Below are positions 42,181 to 56,220 of a stretch of DNA of 64,000 nucleotides, piece after piece. The notes beneath the pieces were generated by a model that was not told where the DNA came from, searched no databases, and worked only from the letters and a program-made list of their open reading frames with translations. The position numbers and the translations under genes were made by a program. Source of the DNA: Gordionus sp. m RMFG-2023 (taxonomy: Eukaryota > Nematomorpha > Gordioida > Chordodea > Parachordodidae); contig NC_088775.1 in NCBI RefSeq assembly GCF_954871325.1, positions 4,885,475 through 4,949,474 on the forward strand, read 5' to 3'. The stretch's first letter is position 1. Every line of letters starts with the position of its first letter.

Positions 42181-42464
42181 ACAGAGTTAAACCTTTCTCG
42201 GTAGGTGGAGTTACAGTGTCAATTTCTATATGTATTATCTCATCTGTTTTGTCATTTATACTTGATCGAATCATTGAATGGCTGTACCAGTCCTATCACT
42301 AGGACTTTATTTGATTCTTTTCGAATTTGTGCTCCAAGGATCTTTCTCTCTAATAAATGATTATCCTCTATTGGTTTTTATTATATTAACAGAGTTAAAC
42401 TCTTCTCGGTAGGTAGAGTTACAGTGTCAATTTCTATATGTATTTTCTCATCTGTTTTGTCATA
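42181..42464. repeat. Direct repeat of about 76 bp, two copies
   Basis: The segments 42181-42256 and 42389-42464 (both starting ACAGAGTTAAAC and containing GGAGTTACAGTGTCAATTTC or a one-base variant) are near-identical and about 130 bases apart. On the minus strand the repeat reads as a short open peptide (DEIIHIEIDTVTPPTEKG), possibly a trace of an old coding sequence. No family recognised. Confidence 0.7.
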
Positions 42465-42470
42465 TAACAC

Positions 42471-45400
42471 CCTTAGCCTTTTCCCTTATACTTTTCTAAT
42501 TTTTAAAACACGAAAAGGAACCTCAAATTTTATTTTTAAATAATGTAATTTTTCAAATATATTTTCTAATTTTCATTTTTTTAAAAACGCAGATTTTTTG
42601 ATTTTTATATTTAAAAAAAAAACAGAAATTATTGATTTTATTAAGATAGTGTTCTTAAGGAAGGATGATTTTAAATACAAGTGGCATTATTATTAAAGTA
42701 TTTGGTTTTATTTTAAATTTTTTAAAAAAAGTATAATGTAATATAATATTAAAAAGAAGAAAATATTAATTAAATAAAGATCCTTTTAATTTATTCTTCC
42801 TTCAAAATAATGATTATTATTATTATAACTATTATTAGGTTAGAATAAAATTTAAGAAGAAAGAAAATAGGGTAATGGAGTTGACGTTGATGTTTGATGG
42901 AAATAATAATATATGGCTAATTTAATTATAGTAATTATTCTAATCTACTAATCTATACGATATTCCTAATTTTTTCATTTTTCACTTTAGATGGATTTAA
43001 AGTTTCTAACAATTATTTATACCTAATTTTAATTTTTTTTACGCAAAGCAATAATGCTTTAGTTCATAAGCTGTGTTCTGGTCAGGGTTGCCAAATAAAA
43101 ATTATTCGATTGCGGGTAGTTTTTCGTTAAAAAAAATAAAATACAAAATTAGCTAATATGGTAACGGTAATTATACATGATTTCTGTACTATTATTGGTT
43201 AATCTGAATGAAACCTAATAAATTTAAGAACGGGGGATTCAATAGAAATAAGGAATTAAATTTTTTTTGGGGGGGAGGGGGTTATAATACATGATATTTC
43301 AAATAAAAAAAAATTTCAAAAACATGATTTTGAGGTATATTTCGGAGATTTTCAAAAATTCGGTAAAATTAAGATATTTTTTTTTTGAGCGTGGTAGATT
43401 TCTACTTTCTCTACTAGTTACCACTCATTCAAAGTTAACGCAAATTAGCAGCGTAGAATTCGAAGATACAGCATATTTTGAAATACTTCACCTCGAATTT
43501 CGCGCTAACTGTTGAAAGCAAGACGCATATAACAGTAAAAAAAATAAATATTGTATACTCATAAAAATTTTTAATTTCTCAGTTATACAACATAAAAGGG
43601 CGGCGTCAGAAAAAAATATATGAAAAACGCTCAGAACCTGGCTCTTAAGTGCTACGAAATATGATTTTTTTCTTAAGTTACCAATGATTTTTAAAAAAAA
43701 TTTTGTATTATGATTATAGTTTTCAAAATATATACATATTGGCCCCCTTTCCGGTTCACTCTAAATAAAAATTTCTGGTATCATTTTCATTCCTTTTATA
43801 ATATTACGAAGTATTGTTGTTGAATCACCTAAATTTGGATTTGGAACAGCTTTTATATAACTTAAGCCATGCTTTTAGCCTAAAGAACGAAGACGTAAAT
43901 CTCTGTGCTTTAAACTTAAAGATTGCTATGTTAACTTTATTGAGTTTCAAAGTTTATAATTATAGTAAAGATTATTAGTAAAATTCGAATCATAAAGCAC
44001 GTTATCCCTTTACTGCAAAATAGGAATGCTGAAATCTCTGTTTTCCAACTTCATAGGATTTTCGGCCCTTAAGTTTGTCATTCATTTGCAAATAAATTCC
44101 CTAATTTTCTTTCTTTTAATTAATTTAATTTGATATTTTATTACAAGAATATTAATCAATTTTCAAAAAATTTTAAAATCATGGATATATTTACTTATCG
44201 CTAGCGATAGATTTGAAAACATATCATTTTTCAAAATAATTATGTGTAAATCATTTGTAAATCTACATTTTTATGACATATATTATATCTTAAAATTAAA
44301 ATTCTTCTTGTATTTAATAGCAAAATTTATATTTTTGGTTTGTCAATTATCACGGAATATATACCATCTATAAATTAAATTATTTTTAAAAGCTTATTTA
44401 CGTTATCAAATATATTGCAGGATTATTCATACACATATTATTAAAATCCTAAAATGCCAAAAATCTTTGATGTTATAAAAATAATTATCTATTAATTAAC
44501 ATCAGTTTTTTTCAAATTTTTATCATATCATATATTTATGCACTTTTTTTAAAAATTTTTTAACAAAAATGGTTATATTAATTTATTTACCTTCAAATTT
44601 TATCTAAGACTTTTAATTCCTGCTCATATTTGACAAACATGCCAATATCAATATATTTTTGTGAAGTCTTGTAATAAATTATGTAATCTCCAATCTTCAT
44701 TGTGGTATTAAGCCAAATTTATTCTTTAAAAATATTATAACAGAAATAACTATTTTTCGATATTCTAAAATAATAAATACACTTTTGTTATATTATATAA
44801 TATATAATATAAATATATAAAATTTAAAAATACAGTATACTAGAAAAATTTACCTAGTAAGTATACTTTTTAAAAAAAAAATTAATTTAAATGTAAATTT
44901 TATGTCAAAACAAAATCTTTATTTTTATATTAATAAATCATTAGAAGAAATTTTTAAGTAGTAATAGTTGAAATACTAATCCAGGAATACTTGTGTATAG
45001 AAAGATTCACTAAAGAGAGCACGCAGTGCCATCCCTAAAATATTTGCTCTCATTAGACAAAAAAAGCTCCTACGAACTTAAAGCAAGTGTCATGTCATGA
45101 TCCCCATTTCTTATATACTGATTTAATTATTTTTTCTTCTTAATTATAATTTAAGATTTGTCGCCTTCTGTTACCCACCTATAGGATGCCGTAGGAATAG
45201 CCACGAGGACGCGATATACCAATGGCGGTCCTGGTCAGTTTTCACCATTCGGGTATTGCCAAAATGTTAATATTGGTTTTCCTTCAATTTAAGAATGCTC
45301 AAATTATAAACTATATTTTTTTAGGCGTGAATGAGTTAGACCGCACGATCCAGTTATGACTATATGCAGGTTATTTTTCAAATATTATATGATAATTCCA

Positions 45401-45950
45401 TAATAATATATAGACAATTATATGAATATTAAGGGATCTAAATCTTTCTAGTCCCTAACTTTTTTTTCGAGGGCAATAAGTCAGAAAAAAAAGGGTTAAT
45501 AAGAAACGTTATAAAAATATGAAATATATACAATCTCGTTCCAATGATGATCACTTCTATAGGGCAACCACCTTCCTAATCTTGGCCCATTTAGCTCTAT
45601 CCCATCTGAACTCCTAATTAATAATCAACTTATTAATTATTATATATAATATTTTAACTTACCCTTCCCTTTAAAGTGTATCCATGTAAAATATAATTTG
45701 AAACTTGAAGTGCATCATATCAAATTTTTATATTTTTTTAGCACTTTATAAATAGCCTGTCACTCGTTCATCGGTCGAATTCTTAAAAAACAACAGGTTA
45801 TATAAAGACAAATTGTCCAATGAGGGCTAACTATTTTATTTAAAATATTTAATGAAAAAAAAATATTCAAAAATAGAAGATTTTTGATAAAACTTGACAT
45901 ATGTATAATTATCTTTATTGAGTACACAATTAGCGGTAGTAATATTGTTA
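42471..45950. other. AT-rich stretch without recognised gene
   Basis: No gene, full repeat element or RNA gene seen in 3.5 kb. A CAGGGTTGCC start near 43084 looks like an unpaired transposon end. The segment near 43420-43515 contains paired words (GTTAACGCAAATTAGC, GCGCTAAC) that may be a worn inverted repeat. Confidence 0.35.
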
Positions 45951-46349
45951 TAGTGCACACAAATTGAGTGTTTCAAAAGCTGCGTTGCAAGCGCAAATAA
46001 TGCATTTCAAATGGCCTCGCGCAAATTGGTAAAATTACCGTTTGGCGTTAGGAACCATTTAAAAACTTCTTTACTTTTTTTATTCTTCTCATTGTAGTAT
46101 TATATATAAAATGTAATAATAAATAACTTACTTATAATCCTAAAATAGGAATATTTAGAAATTAAAGAAATAAGAAGGCAGACGATAATATATTTTTCAA
46201 AGACAAATCCTTTTTTTTAGAATTTATTTAAAATTTTGAATCGACGATATTAATAAAAAAGGCAACCTCAATTTAAACAAGGGACGCGTTACGTCTTTTT
46301 TTTATTAAAAAATTACGGCAAAACGTAAGCGCTCAATTTGTGTGCACTA
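45951..46349. mobile_element. MITE family G (TAGTGCACACAAATTGAG ends)
   Basis: Terminal inverted repeat of 18 bp, TAGTGCACACAAATTGAG at the left and CTCAATTTGTGTGCACTA at the right. Words of the type GCGCAAA and GTAAGCGC lie beside the ends. The right flank runs straight into a family A copy, so no target duplication can be read. Confidence 0.8.
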
Positions 46350-46510
46350 TTAAATGGCTATCTCAATATTTTATAGAGGAAAAAAAAATACGTAAATCTA
46401 AAGATTTTGTTTATAGATATGGCACAAAGATTTTGACTAGGCAATATATTTCTGGTTGAGGCTAAAATATTGATTTAGCCGTTTATAAAAATCAGCTCTT
46501 CACAGTGCCT
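46350..46510. repeat. MITE family A copy, worn
   Basis: Starts near TTAAATGGCTATCTCAATAT and ends around ATCAGCTCTTCACAGTG. Both arms are recognisable. It abuts the family G element. Confidence 0.7.
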
Positions 46511-46791
46511 ATTTAGCAGTATGTTTGAAACACTCGTAATACGTCTATTTTAATTCTTATTACAATTTTATCATATTTGATAGTAAAATATATAATGCAG
46601 CCATTAATATCTTTAACAAATTTTAAAATAATTAAAATTCTACATTGTCGGCATCTTCCTTCAACCTAATTTAATATCGAAAAATGGCTCCATATTTTTT
46701 TAAAAAAAAGAGAAATTATTATAAAAATATCTGAAAAAAGGCGCTATATGACTAAAGTAAAAATATATAATGTTGGTATTTATGCCACCAT

Positions 46792-47207
46792 TAGTGTTGT
46801 TAAAATAGCCCGATTTGAGTCAATTTTTTTAAAAGGGTCCTATTAAGATTTCAGCCAAATAATGTTGATAAACGGCCCGTTTTTTAGCCTATATTTAAAA
46901 CGGGTAACTTAATATTTCATCCAGAAAAATACTACGCAAGCCCGAAGATCTTGCTCGTAGAAGAAACATAGGTGTAGACATTTATTAACGAAAGTTCGAG
47001 GCCTAGGGCAACATTTTTCTGGGTAAAATATCGAGTTAGCCATTTTTAACAACACTACAGCCAAAATAATATAATGTAAAAGCCTAGAGATTTCGCTCTT
47101 AGATGGCAGAAATGGTTTTGACACTGAATGCTTATATAATAATATTGTAACCGATATCTTATAATCGGACAGATTTTAAAAATCGTATCGAGCTTTTACA
47201 CACACTA
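46792..47207. mobile_element. MITE family A copy split by another family A copy
   Basis: The outer element begins TAGTGTTGTTAAAATAGCC at 46792 and ends CACACTA at 47207. Its left arm is interrupted at 46859 by the inner copy 46860-47057 and resumes at 47066. Confidence 0.88.
46860..47057. mobile_element. Inner MITE family A copy with exact target duplication
   Basis: Begins TAATGTTGATAAACGGCCCG and ends TTTTTAACAACACTA. The 8 bases CAGCCAAA at 46852-46859 and 47058-47065 belong to the outer copy's arm and are duplicated exactly. Confidence 0.95.
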
Positions 47208-47831
47208 GGGATGATATATTTTATAAAAAAAAATAAATTCTTTTATATTTCTCCCATTACACAATATTTAGTAAGGAAAGTGATTTTTGTGTAGCTTCGC
47301 GTTACATACATCATATAATAAAATTATACTCTTTGTAAATTCCTGTTTCAAAACAACAAAAAAAATATTGTTAATGGTCCTTTTTAACGGATTTTATTTT
47401 ACCATCTCACCTTGGAAAAAAAGAAATGGACACGACTATGAATCGGACAAAATTCAATAAATTATTAATTAAATATCGATTGAAAATAAATATTAATATA
47501 AAATAAAATAAATGAACAATATAATATAATTTTTTTAAAAATATATATAATATGATGGGTTTTAAAATTACCTTTTTTTTAATTTTTTTTTGGGGGGGGG
47601 GGGTATTGGTTACTTATTAACCTGCTTTAATTACATTTAAGAAATATATATTGTATAAGATTAGGAAATTAAAAAAAAAATTATATAGAAATAATTACAA
47701 CATTAGATATTGAGAAAAAAAAACAAACAATAATGAACATATAATATTGAAGGGAAGACAGATAGGGAATATCAGTGAAGTACAATTTATTTGGTATTTT
47801 GTCTTGGATTAGAACTCTTCCTTATATTTTT

Positions 47832-48005
47832 TAAAGACGGCTAACTCAATATTTTAACAAAATATATGAGAATGAGCATGGAGATTTGTCTCATAGGCGG
47901 CAGAAAGATTTGGACATCTAATAACGAATTCCCGGGGCTTATTTAATCTTATTTTGGCTAAAATCTTAATTTAAAATAGAAAAAGACAAGCCGTTTAACA
48001 ATACT
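47832..48005. repeat. MITE family A copy, left tip lost
   Basis: Starts AAAGACGGCTAACTCAATAT and ends AAGCCGTTTAACAATACT. Confidence 0.75.
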
Positions 48006-48537
48006 GCTCAGAGATCATAAACATGTATGAACATAGTTGAAATAGAAATATATTTGAATATCATATAAGCTACATGCACCTTTAATAGAACAACTTTCTA
48101 TTATTATTTGATAAGTAAATAATATTATTATAAAATTTTTTTTAATTATAAAAGAATTATAAAATCTAGCCTACTCGTCCGCCAGCTTTTACACTTAGCT
48201 TTTACCATACAAAGAAAGATTTTAAAAGTTAGCCATAGCATAGTTAACAAGCCTCATGTTAGAATATTTGCGTTAGGTTTAAAATGCATTTTACAATATT
48301 TAGGTTAGTTAAAAAAACAGAATTTTCTCTTATTACTGTGAGAATTCAGAGCTTAGGTGATCTATCATTTACAGTGAAATGCGTGTTATTATTAAATATA
48401 CAACAAAAGGGGGGGGGGGGTAAACACAAAGAAAGAGTTTATATTACCTTATGAAAATATATCGGATTAAAATTTCGGAAACATCCGATAATTTTACAAA
48501 ACTAAAGAATATAAATCCTTTTTAAATAAACTTAAAC

Positions 48538-48733
48538 CAGAGACCTGCAAGCCCGGCCCTAAGTCCGCCTGAAAATTTTTTAAAAAATAAATACCGGTGC
48601 CGGGCCGTATATTTTAAAACCGAATATTTGAAATCGCCATTATTAGCTATAAATATAGTATATTTTTAAAAAAATCCGGGCCGGGTCACCGAGATGGGCC
48701 GGGCCCTGCAAATGGTACCTCGGAGGGTATCCG
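48538..48733. mobile_element. MITE family E copy with target duplication
   Basis: Begins CAGAGACCTGCAAGCCC and ends GGTATCCG. Flanks ACTTAAAC (48530-48537) and CCTTAAAC (48734-48741) match at 7 of 8 bases. Ends GC-rich (CCGGGCCGGGTC), middle AT-rich. Confidence 0.85.
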
Positions 48734-48741
48734 CCTTAAAC

Positions 48742-51700
48742 TATAGTAAGCTTTATTTATTCAAAATATTAACAAATTTCATGCTAATCTTCTTTTTTTT
48801 TCTGTAAATTAAGAGTAACAATTACGATAATCACCCAACCCAAGGAATGTTCAACCAAAAGAATTTTTTTTTAATTGGATAAAATATATTTACAAGTTTA
48901 ATTTTAACCAGCTATGGTTTAAGGTTTTATTTAAATGTTTGAGAGGTGAGGAATCTTGGAAAATAATTCCCCGGAATCCCCGTTAATTAAGATATTAAAA
49001 ATTACAAAATTAATAAAATATGAGAAAAAATTCCCTATAATTTATATCCATCCACGAGATAAAAATACTCAAATAAAAATGTTTAAAAATTTTAAGAAAA
49101 TCAATTACGGGGAAATATTTTCTTTTAAGAATTATTATTGGGCATTTTTTTTTCCGGGTAATTATTTTCGGCTTACCGGATTGGGGTTTAGATTAATAAA
49201 ATATTCTAGCATGTGTCATAGTATATTTTGCCCTATGAATTTAGGACAATTTTGATCGAAATTGAATCAATTAGAATTTAAATTGATTAATTCCATAAAT
49301 TTTTGCTTGGCATTAATATGAGTTAATCAAGGCAAGAGGGACTGAAATTTAGAGGGCAGGTATAGCATATCCATGGTGAAATACAATTCTAGACTAATTT
49401 ATATTTTTATTTAAAACTAACGCGCACAATAAATGTTTTATAAATATCCCTCTCTAACTTCATCCTTAACTTTTATCGGTTTAGGTTTAGTTCAGTTCAG
49501 ATTTGATATAACATTCATTCATACTCTGATCCTGTTGATTCAGGCCCTTGCAAAGCAATAGTGAGTTTAATATTTTTTTTATCTAGGAAAGAGTTAAATT
49601 TTTTATAAGTTTAAATACCAAATCACCTCCAACTAATTCGTTAAAATGATAATGAGCTTACCTATTGATGTTATTTTTACATTATAATTTATATATATAA
49701 CTTTATATAATATCCAATATCAATCAAGTAATGATTAATTGTAGATTCATGAATTATATATTAAGATTTATATAATATCTTATGACAATATTATATGTTA
49801 TACATGTCAAACATCAATATGATTTCAATCAATCTTAATTATTTGTTATTCGAAGGGCTGCCAGGTTGATCGAGAAATTCTTTATTGGTTTACAAAATAA
49901 AACTTCATATATATATATATGAGAATTGTGTAACCTATATTAATCAATAATTTTAAAAATATTTCCACATTTTAATTCTTACCTGATTAAAATTTAGGTT
50001 TGAGTGGTAAGAAGGAGATTCTAAAAAAAGAATGAGGGATGGAATGGGGAGGGGAAGAGGGGGCTTATAGTGGAAATAAATAAATAATTCATCTTTAACC
50101 TTATTTTTCAGGAGGATCGAAGAATGTACGGACAAAAATAAAATCTGAAAACGAATTCTCCAATTTTAAATAAAAGTTAAATAAAAGTGGAAGCCCTAGA
50201 ATTTATTTAATTTTAAAAGTTAGTAATTCATCTTTAAACAATGAAATACTTTATGATATAATTCTCGAGATAAGCCTTATCTGATGATAATAAAAAAAAT
50301 TGTTAAAACGGGAGTTTTCATTTATTTTTGTCAGGTCGGGGGAATGTTGGTCCGGGATATATTAGTCCGATATTTATTAATCATATTAAATTGATTTTTC
50401 CATTCCTTTTTTTTAATTGAGTAAAGTGCAAATATTGTATATGACTACCAACCAGTATTTCCTATTAATGTTAAGGTGTGTGCTTAAAAATATATTTATC
50501 TAATAAATACCAAAAAAAAAAATTTGACAAGGCGAATTATTTTTTAACTAATCAATAAAAATATTAATATTTTTTTAAAAATTGTCATAAAGTGGACAGT
50601 GATATGACGTCTTGTTCGTCGGCATAGAGATAGGAGAGTCAATATATAGAAAAATAATTTCCATAAAATTTATTTTAATTTAATAGTTCACTGTGACCGA
50701 GCTTAAAAAGAGTAGAGAGAGTGAGAGATTTTATGGTGCCTGATAAAGAGTTGGTCACCATTTGGAAGATTCTTCCAACAAAAAATTTTTTTTCTTCTTC
50801 ATATCAATATTCTTATAAATTATTAATAAAACCAATTTTTTATTAAAGTCCACAAAATATTAGTATTATATAAATAGGATATTTTTTTGTCACCCCCATT
50901 CAAGTTTTTTTTCTTTTCTGATCAAAAATTGAGTATTATAAGTGTCAGGAAAAAAAGAACAAATTTATGGAATATTAATTCATTTTTCGTATAACTTGCA
51001 TTTATATATATAAATACACAATTCTTAAAATCATATTATATTATATATTATATATAATCCTATAATTTTTTTAATTAAAACTTTATAATTACTATAATAG
51101 TTTTTCCTATAGAAGAAGAAGTAAAAAAAAAACGTCTTTTAAAAAAAGAAAAACTTAATTACAATATGGTGAAGGCTTAAAAAGGTTAAGTTTTATATAA
51201 TATATAATGTTAATCTTTATTAATAAAATAAACCTTATTTATATTCCTTTTCCTCCCTATCCTTCTTCTCTTTGTTTTTTGGAATGATATTTATACAAAA
51301 AAAAATATAATTAATAAACTTTATACTTATTATGACTATTTATCGTAGAAGGGAAGGGGGGGGGGGGTGGAGAGGTGCGGTTCTCATAAAATATTAATTA
51401 CTTTAAAATATAATTATTAAAACAACTACCATATTATAATGCATTTTTTTTGTATGTGTATATATATATATAAACCGTTTTGCATTAAATTAAAAGCAAC
51501 GAAACCAAATTAGGGAGCCTTTGGGAAATCAGGGATCCTCTCATGTGCGTTACATATTACGCAAATAAGAAGTGATCGACGTTGTCGGAGTTACTTTTAT
51601 GGTGGGGGGCGGCAGAGTGTCGAGTATAACGGCGTCACCTTATTTTTTGTAACGGAACGAATTTGAGTTGATTAGATATATAACATCGAATCAAAGTCTA

Positions 51701-53560
51701 TCGTTGGAGAATTATAGGCAGGATAAAAGAAAAAAAAACTTGTCATTAAAATTTTGAAGGGTAAATATGCACTAAAAACTTCATACTCTTAAAAGTGCGT
51801 AATCGAAACTGAGTTATAACTTATTCTTTAAATAAGAAGCGGGAACTAAGCCAATATTTAGCGGGTAAAAGTATGGGCTTAAAATTAAATACGCCATGTT
51901 TGTGAGTTCCATAACTTCCTACTAAAATAATGGCGTGCTTGGGCAATTTGCGTTTCGATAATTTAAATTTTTGTAAAAATTTATGCAAAGTAATCGGCTA
52001 GTGTTGCTAGGTATGATAAGTGTCTATGACACCAGCCGCTTATTATTTTGAATTTTCTATATTTTTCACCTTTAACCTTTAAAACTAGAGATTCTTTGAA
52101 ATTTTTTATCAGGTTTATGCTAAACTGCTTAATTATTAACTGTAAATTTTCTAGGATTGGGGTAGGATCCATAAAAATATTTTACACAATTTGGCAGTCC
52201 GGAAATCTTCTTGTCCTGGACCTTGGACTTCGGGCCGAGTTTTGCCGACCACTACTTTGAATAACTCTCAATGGCCATAAAATTTATGAATTCAAGGTTT
52301 TTTTTAAAAAAAAATAAAATATTATAGGGAAAGGAAGTGAATGGGACCGGAAAGGAAGGGGCGGAAATCGAAAAATACCGGTACTTTTAAAAAATAAATT
52401 TATTATTTGATATCCGCAATCCTTCTCATCCACATAGCGAAGTCTGCGGATCTTTGGGCTATCGGGCGGTGTCGAGCTCGAAAATTTTAAAAATCGGGCT
52501 CCATTTGGGTTCGGGCTTTTAAAGTTATAAAATAGATGCTGATGTTATTTGAGCTTTTTATTTAAAAAAAAGTGCACGTAATTTTATTTTTTCCCAATTT
52601 ATCACTTTTTGCCGCGGGTTAGAGCTTATAAATTAAAAAATAACGCCCGGTCGGATAAACTATTTAGGGACCCTTTCTGGTTGGACCGGAAACTGGCTTA
52701 TAGCGTCCTACCTTGGCTATTCCGCTGTGCAGCGCTCAATTTTGGAGAAGATCAATAATCTTGCTCTTTCCGAAGCAGTACCTTCTATACCACTTATCCC
52801 GCTCAACAATTTAACCCCATACTATTTCAACCAAACCCCCCCTCTTACCTACAAATTTTATTCTCCATACCCATCCAATTCTTATCTACCCCCCCCCCCC
52901 CCTCATCCATACCAAATTATAAATTAGCAAAGAAAACAAGAAAATCGATCCAAAAATTAGAAAGAAAAAGGAAATCCAAATTCAAAAATTGCCCCCTCCC
53001 AATTTTATCTGCACCTTCAAAACTAGCACCGCTCTTCAATTTCAATGATGATCCTGGATTATACCCCTTCCCCCCGCCCCCGGAATAGAAGTCCCTGCTT
53101 TCAAGAAACGTCTTTAGCACACATCTTATCTAGCATTCTAGCACGTGGTCACAGACCTGCCCAACCTCCTGCCGAAGGATACTAACAAACCTTGTAACTC
53201 AAATGTATAGTTATCAAAAATGAGTGGAACTACGCCCCTTCCAATTGTAAAATCAGAATGAGGTAATAGTTATGATACGAATGTGAGGAAGCAAAAGGCA
53301 AAGAAAATTTATTTATTCCAAATGATAATAGTTATTTATTTATTGATTTAATCTTATTAAATTATTTTACGTTTTAGGTATTACAAGCATTTTATAAGTT
53401 ATTTTGTAATCAGTAAAAGAACATTATGTTAAAATTAAAACAAAATTTCAAATTTTTTTTACAACCCAAAAAAATCACTTATTTTTCAAATTAGAAATAT
53501 TTCGAAAAATAATAATTTATCTTATTTTGATCAAAAGGAAATAAATATCTTTATAAATAT
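48742..53560. other. Long AT-rich stretch without recognised gene
   Basis: No gene seen in 4.8 kb. Short GC-richer patches at 52190-52260 and 52430-52530 (TTCGGGCCGAG, ATCGGGCGGTGTCGAGC) may be worn family E relatives. A G run lies at 51358 and a C run at 52891. Confidence 0.35.
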
Positions 53561-53710
53561 CAGAGCTGTTATAGGATCTATATACTTAAAAATGTGGTAT
53601 CTATATCTGTATTGAGATAGATTTTTGATTAAAATATCGGTATCTAGATATTTTTTTAGACGATGTGTCTGTATCTAGATCCATTTAAAAAGTATCTTTT
53701 AACAACTCTG
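53561..53710. mobile_element. hAT-type MITE, family C, second copy with exact target duplication
   Basis: Begins CAGAGCTGTTATAGGATC and ends AACAACTCTG. Exact 8-bp duplication ATAAATAT at 53553-53560 and 53711-53718. About 20 bp shorter than the copy at 20480-20648. Confidence 0.95.
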
Positions 53711-56220
53711 ATAAATATTATCATTTGGTCTCGCATTTTTCCAATGAATAGCTTCCCCATCCCCTTTTATTAGATTTTCAATTTTGAAAATTCAAATCAT
53801 TTTTTTTTGTTTTTATTATTAAAAAAAACAATTATTTATGACTTTTTCTTTGCGACAAAATAAAAGAAATTTTCTCAAATTTTTTGATTTTTTATTATAG
53901 TAAATATGGTTATGATTTAATGTTTCGAATTGTAACATTCATTATTATAAATTATCTATTAGATAGTGTCATTCTTCTTCAAAAAATAAAAATAAATTTT
54001 TAATTATATTTTCAAAAGAAAAATCATAAAGAAAACATTTCATTAAATAAAAACAATTTATTTTAAGAACTTAGCTGGCTTAAGTTTGTATTTTTCTGAT
54101 TAGTAAGATATTTAAGATATTAAAGATAATATTTTAATAATGGCAAAATCAATAAACCTATTACAAATTGACTACTCAAAGGGGAGATTTATTTTTATGT
54201 TAATTTTGATGAGATCATTCTTAAATTATAAGAGTTTTGTCAGGAATTGACACAAAATGGTCAAAATAAGGAGGAGTTATTCAGCAGAATTTGGAAAACT
54301 GGAATTAAAAATGGTGTTTTGTTCCCATATTTAATCGGGTCATGAAGGTTCATTTTAAAATATAATTAATAACACAACATTTTGAAGAAAAAAAAACGAT
54401 CTCTGGAGTCGGTTTTGATTCCAAGCTTGGAAATTGAAAAAGAAGTTATAACTTCCTGTTCCAAGATACCTTAATAGGAAGTTCTGGATCCCTTCCGGTC
54501 ATTAGATTTAGCTGGACTAATATTTTTTTACAACCAATTTTATTTCTTATAATTGTTTTTTTTTTAATATTAAAATTCAGCTATATAATAATATATTTTC
54601 CTTTTTTTTTGTTGTATACCGCATTTAAGATGCAAGGACAAGTTTATTACGTATATAGATTAATTAAGGTTCAGTTTTGCGATAATAAATAATTATTGGG
54701 TAAACAAAATTAAATATGATGTGGAAGATAGAAGATAAAGAATTATTCCCACACTTATTACAGTTATTTTTTTTTGTTTTCAAAGGACATATCATTGCTC
54801 GATTATTAGAATGTTATAGATGTGTTTTTTTTAATGTTCAAAATGAGATAATAGAGATAGACTTCTTAGGGTTTCGAATCATAATTCATGTTAAACTATA
54901 ATTTGACCAAATTGAATAAAAATTCTAAATAAAATTAAATCTTTTCTTACTACTAATCATTTTTCTCTAAAGAAATTTAAAAATAATTCTCATTTTTTTT
55001 ATACCTTCCTCAAAATTTGATTGAAGTAAAAGGTAATCAATTAATATAACCAAATAATTAGTCATACATAATTGTCTGAGATTACATTTTATTTTAAAAA
55101 AATTTCTTACTTTTTTCTTATATTTTAAATTGATTATTAAATATTAATAATAAATTCTAACATTGTAAAAAGCATATTAACATCGTATCGGGTCAATTGA
55201 GCAAAATACTTTTTAACGAAACTTTTATGAGCTTCTTTTATATAGAAGCAATCTTAAGAGCGAAGGTAACATCGCCAAACCTTTTTCGCAAAATATTTTC
55301 AGCGATGAACAATATCGCCAACCCTTATTTCCTCGAAACAATTTAGATCGTAAACCCAATAAACTAATATATAATTAAATATTGGTATTAGTTACCTATA
55401 TGTTGGAATGATATATTGTTTAAACACAATTTAAACCAATACCAATCTCAATATTAAAAATAATAATATATGTATAATTATTTGGTTTTTTCGTGGATCT
55501 ACCAACGTTGTTCACTAGATGAACATAGTATCCAAGCTTGACTGTGCCTAAATGTTGGATGTTGCAGGATCCTTCTTAAAGATATAAAATAATTTTTCCA
55601 TTATATTCAATTTACATCAATCTTTTGCACTGTATTTTATATTGAAATGACAGTAACAAAACAAAAATTTTGAAAATTTAAGACACCTAAATCGACTTTT
55701 AAATAGGAGGATATCGTTCCAGTTTCGAATTGTGTTTATTTTTATATGTCTTGTTGCATTACGAAAAAGTGAAAAAAAAGATGATTATCGTTTATGACTG
55801 TGGCTGTATACCCCCATTTATGTAGAATTTTTAGGGCTAAATAGAAAAATTATATACTTATAACCTCATCTAAAAAAAAATGGCTTCGGGTTTGGGTTCA
55901 GTGAAAAATCTCGAAAAATGACGACTTATTAAAATTAATAGAAACATCATTTTTTTTTTTAAAATTTATTAAAAAATTTTTACGAAAAATGGCCGACTCT
56001 TAAATATAACAAAATTTTTTTTTTTTTTTTTAATGATTAATTATTTTATTTTTTGATTAAAATTACAGAGGGTTAAAAAATATATATTAAAATGGATATA
56101 TTAAAAATTAAATATAAAAAAAAGAAATATATAATATATATATAATCTATGAAGACATTAAAAAAGACTATAAAAAAAAATATATAGATTTTAGAAAAAA
56201 AAGGGGGGGGGGAGTATATA
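53711..56220. other. AT-rich stretch without recognised gene
   Basis: Nothing beyond A/T runs and a G run at 56203 that borders the LINE fragment. Short open frames here look random. Confidence 0.35.

Noticed and set aside
48956-49255. Plus-strand frame of 99 codons
   Set aside because: Lys/Asn/Ile-rich as expected from AT-rich DNA; no motif, splice context or repeat support.
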